From Salvator merianae (taxonomy: Eukaryota; Chordata; Lepidosauria; Squamata; Teiidae), in contig QVOM02000021.1 of the NCBI GenBank assembly GCA_003586115.2, positions 10,740,248 to 10,804,247 of the forward strand: a DNA stretch of 64,000 nucleotides, read 5' to 3'. The position numbers and the translations under genes were made by a program. Shown here piece by piece: positions 60,745 to 64,000 of the stretch. Each line of letters opens with the position of its first letter. Within the stretch, counting starts at the first letter, position 1. The notes under the pieces were generated by a model. That model saw only the letters and a list, made by a program, of their open reading frames with translations. It ran no database searches and was not told where the DNA came from.

Positions 60745-60830
60745 TCCACAGCTTCATTTAGTCTCACAACACCCCTGTGAAGTAGACCTAGAGGCAGGGG
60801 CTAATCCAAGAACATCTGTTGAGAGGGCAT
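60745..60830 (+). repeat. Possible MIR/L2-type fragment
   Basis: 'ttcatttagtctcacaacac' followed by 'ccctgtgaagtagaccta' resembles the conserved 3' part of MIR/L2 elements. Short and diverged. Confidence 0.45.
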
Positions 60831-60834
60831 TTGT

Positions 60835-63115
60835 ACCCTCATGATCTGGATGGGGTGATGCACAGATCAGGATCCATAGGTAGTGGCTAATGGGTGAGGT
60901 AGTTGGAAGCTTTCATTTGATCTTTTTGAATGATGTTTTTGTCTATGTTGACCAAAACACAGTTGACAAGATTAGAGGAAGGCTTCCATCTGATGCCTTA
61001 GTTGGTTTATGTCACTTTCCTAGGAAAGACCCACAGGCTTGCACTGGATCTAGACCAAACTGGATTGGACTAGGGTAATTTATATGCTACACGAGTCCTC
61101 CAGGTGTTTAGACTCATAGGTATATTTGGAATCTTAAGAGGGAATTGATGTTTTTGTAAAATGTCTCCCAGACATACAAACAGAAAAACATTTTACAGGC
61201 AGTAAGTTTTCTTCACTAAGGCATTTGCTTAGAGAGAGAAGCCCATCAGGCGTTAGGGAAACATAACTTTATGTGTAGAGACCAAGATACATGACACACT
61301 CCTTTAGTTCCTGCTGCTCCATTTGCCCATAGCTGCTTTTATTTCCTTTCCTCCACTCAGGTCTGATTGCTTTGGTCCACAGTTTTTTAATACTATCTGA
61401 TTTTTAAACTTTTTTGCAAAAATCTTTCCTTCTTTCTTGAGTACAGAGTTAGATTTGTGAAGTTGAGAGAAGTAGATAAAATTGCGATATCCTTCTGAGT
61501 CCCCCTTTCATGCTTTTTTTTAAGGCCTATTATTCCTTTCTCACTTCTGAAGGGGGAAGAAAAAAAGAAAGATTAGAGAGAACTCCCAAGTTCAGAGAAG
61601 TCATCATAAATGTTCTTGGTATCATTTGTGGAACTCTGCAAATAGAGATGGCAGGTTAGAGAACTGGAGGGAGCAAAACTCCAGTTAGAATCCTTTCCCT
61701 GATTTCCTTGAACTGCATTTTGCTTCTGTCAGCACCCCACCTGCTCTCCTACTGGTATGTAGTACAGCCATATCACTGCTAGTGATACTAGCAACAACCT
61801 AATAACTTAATCTTTATAGATCAGTATGCAGAATTCAGGATATTTTGAAATTGAAAGAGGTATAAGGATGTCAACCAGTTACCCTAGCAAATTTCTTATG
61901 TTTTGCATAGTGACTGTACAAACGGCAAGGTGGCAGGTGCTGTGCTCATAGTAGGAACATCTGTTATGGAACTTGAAAGGATACAGGAGGATGCCTGAAT
62001 CATGTAGTAGATTAACAGCCTCAAAAAGGAATAATTGAGAATAACTTTGTCACTGAAGCTGGTTAAGGTTTGGAGCTGGATCTTGCATATTTTATAGAAA
62101 AGACAGAATACATAACAGATAATGAGAGCAACTGGAACATATAGGCACTGTGTAGATGGAAACATTCAAGAATATGAATTGAAGGAAAGGTATGGGATTT
62201 TCCTTTAATCTCACTCAGTGCCATATGGTCAGTTGGAGCACTCATGGTGTGCCTTGAGGTACTTTCCGAAGATCTTCCGAAGGGAAGAATCGACATTAGT
62301 TAACTTGTGGTTTTCAGCCCTTTTTGTGTGACATTCTGATGCACACAGATCCAAATCTGCACATATCCCACCTTTTATGTCATATCCCATCTGCACTGTA
62401 ACTTGTAGAACAGTGGGCTGTCTCTGAAATCTCCTTTCTGTGATGCTAGAATGCTGGCAAATTCAAGGATTTTGTTTTTTTTTACTTTATTTGTTTTTGT
62501 TTCCAGAAATAGCATAGTTTGCTTTCCCTTCATCCATTCTGAAAACCCCCATCCTTCCAGCAAATTAGTTGCATAGACTGAATGCCTCCAGGAAAATGGC
62601 AGAGGATTGCCCTGGATGGTCTGCCTTGCAAGCACAGAGAGAAGCATCCTTAGAAAGTATCTGGGGGAATGTAATGGGGAGCTGTGCAGGTTCTAGGTTC
62701 TGGAAATGGCTCCAAACAGCATTGTTGTTGCACATTCCTTGTCCCCTCTGCTTCCCCTCCCCCATCCAACAGGAATATGACAGGGAAGCCCGGGCTGTGG
62801 GTAGAGGCTGTGACCTGACTCTGTTTTTGCTTTTTGAGTAGGGAGTTCTCAGTGCCATTGCCAGGAAGAAAAGTACCTCCCCCCCCCAAAGGCATCTCAC
62901 ACTCACATATAGCAGGTCCTTCAATCCTATGTAGTGTGACATGAATCCCATAGGACACCAGAATGCAAGAACTCTTCCAGAGGAAAGATTGCAGCCTATT
63001 CTTTCTGTGAGAACAAACGTTAGTTAACATCCTTTCTAGAGTTCCCACAGTGTGCACTGCTGCCATCTCCTTGCCTGGCTTCCTGGTGCTAGCTGCACTG
63101 GCAGTAAAAAAAAAC
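60835..63115. other. Intron 7 sequence, nothing recognised
   Basis: Open frames on both strands around 61896-62296 and 62565-63066 have no recognisable domain. No exon with the ADAMTS zinc-binding motif is present. Confidence 0.5.
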
Positions 63116-63118
63116 CCA

Positions 63119-63210
63119 GAAATTCTCCCTCCCCTCCCCCTCTCCCCTCCCCTTCTCTCTCCCTCTCCCTCTCCCTCTCCCCCCCTCTCTCACACACACA
63201 CACACACAGA
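63119..63210. repeat. Simple repeats: (CCCTCT)n then (CA)n
   Basis: A pyrimidine-rich tract of CCCTCT/CCCTCC units (63127-63190) is followed by about nine CA units (63191-63209). Confidence 0.95.
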
Positions 63211-63219
63211 GGGAAGAGT

Positions 63220-64000
63220 ATATGGCCTTCTGCTTTAAAGCAGGAGAAAGTTAGGAAGAAGTCTTTTTCTCAGAAGACATACAGCATTTTGCCTTGGAAG
63301 ATGGGGAATAAAAGGGAATGGGAAAAAAGAGTAATAAAAAGATGTGTGACAAGATTCCAGTGAATAGGTGTACATCAAGGCAAAAATGGACCATTCAGAA
63401 TATTTGTTCTTAAAGGAGGCTTGAGAATAAACTATTTAAATGGTTCCTTTTCATGGACTAAAGGCTCATTAAAGGAAGTGCATGTCAAATGAACTATTCA
63501 CTCCACAGCCTGAACTGAAATGGGGCATTTATGTCATGCAAATGGTGCTATAATCCAACTTCAGCTCACTTTCAGAGTAAGGCAATGTATCAGCAAAGTG
63601 GCATGCTATTAGCTTTTGGCATTAACTAACTCAGAAAAACCACTTTTGTGTTAGATAATGTGGAATTAAAATTACTAGTCTGATATGTTCTTTAATTCTG
63701 AACGTGGGCTGAAGCTGGATTAAGACTTAGATGTGAACACACCCTAGGAGAGAGGACAGAGTGGTGTCACTATGTTCCTGTGTCAATGCTTTTGCTTCTA
63801 ATTATTGATTGGAAGGAGAAGTGACTATGAGCAACAAAACTTCTCTTTGGAACAGCAGAGGCTCCTGAATTGAAACTGTGGGGTGTGGCAAGTGGGGACA
63901 ACTCTTGTGTTTGAAAGCTTTATTTTTGTCTGCGATGTTACAAACTCTACAGAAAGAACAGGAAAGGGTGAACTGGAAATGGTGTAACCTTATACAGTAA
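63220..64000. other. Intron 7 sequence to window end
   Basis: No supportable feature. Confidence 0.5.

Noticed and set aside
59890..64000. Presence of the ADAMTS zinc-binding exon
   Set aside because: I looked for a HExxHxxGxxH coding segment with splice sites after exon 7 and found none before the window end.

Overview
This window is vertebrate nuclear DNA, almost certainly from a squamate reptile (lizard or snake). It is AT-rich and intron-dominated. It carries one recognisable protein-coding gene in split exons, many 5'-truncated CR1/L3-type LINE fragments with (AAAT)-like 3' tails and the 'accgcccctctccg' style 3' UTR seen in squamates, decayed L1 pieces, and numerous small DNA transposons. 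No prokaryotic features are present. The squamate assignment is an inference from repeat style, not a database match.

The gene is the 5' part of ADAMTS6, a secreted metalloprotease, on the + strand. Seven coding exons can be placed by reading frame and splice signals: 6667-6763, 7623-7990, 23348-23516, 25654-25868, 33546-33629, 34157-34302 and 59846-59889. Together they give about 375 residues: signal peptide, prodomain with an RLKR furin site, and the first part of the catalytic domain. The exon with the zinc-binding HExxH motif is not in the window; the sequence ends inside the following intron. A likely 5' leader (6418-6666) contains four short upstream ORFs, one of them a bare start-stop. 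Intron 3 ends in a NAGNAG tandem acceptor.

Everything else is upstream flank (1-6417, unless further 5' UTR exons lie there) or intron, mostly mobile-element relics. 1-754 is the right end of a transposon whose complete relative lies at 45088-46225. 850-3510 holds L1 and CR1 pieces. Intron 2 (7991-23347) holds several MITE-like elements, an L1 3' region, a long foldback and CR1 fragments. Intron 4 holds the best-preserved CR1 copy (26148-27471) and a GC-rich MITE (30174-30840). Intron 6 (34303-59845) is the densest repeat zone: a long CR1 with an LTR-like insertion, head-to-head CR1s, a MITE nested in a CR1, and several GC-rich MITEs.

The most interesting signal is a set of non-autonomous, Harbinger-like DNA elements with terminal repeats resembling GGGCCTKTTCGCACTT and 3-bp target duplications (TAA, TAG, ATT, TTA, ATA). 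Several carry, about 22-25 bp inside one end, a palindrome centred on TAATTA whose arms differ between copies but stay self-complementary. That looks like compensatory change or turnover that preserves a hairpin. No transposase for these elements is visible here.
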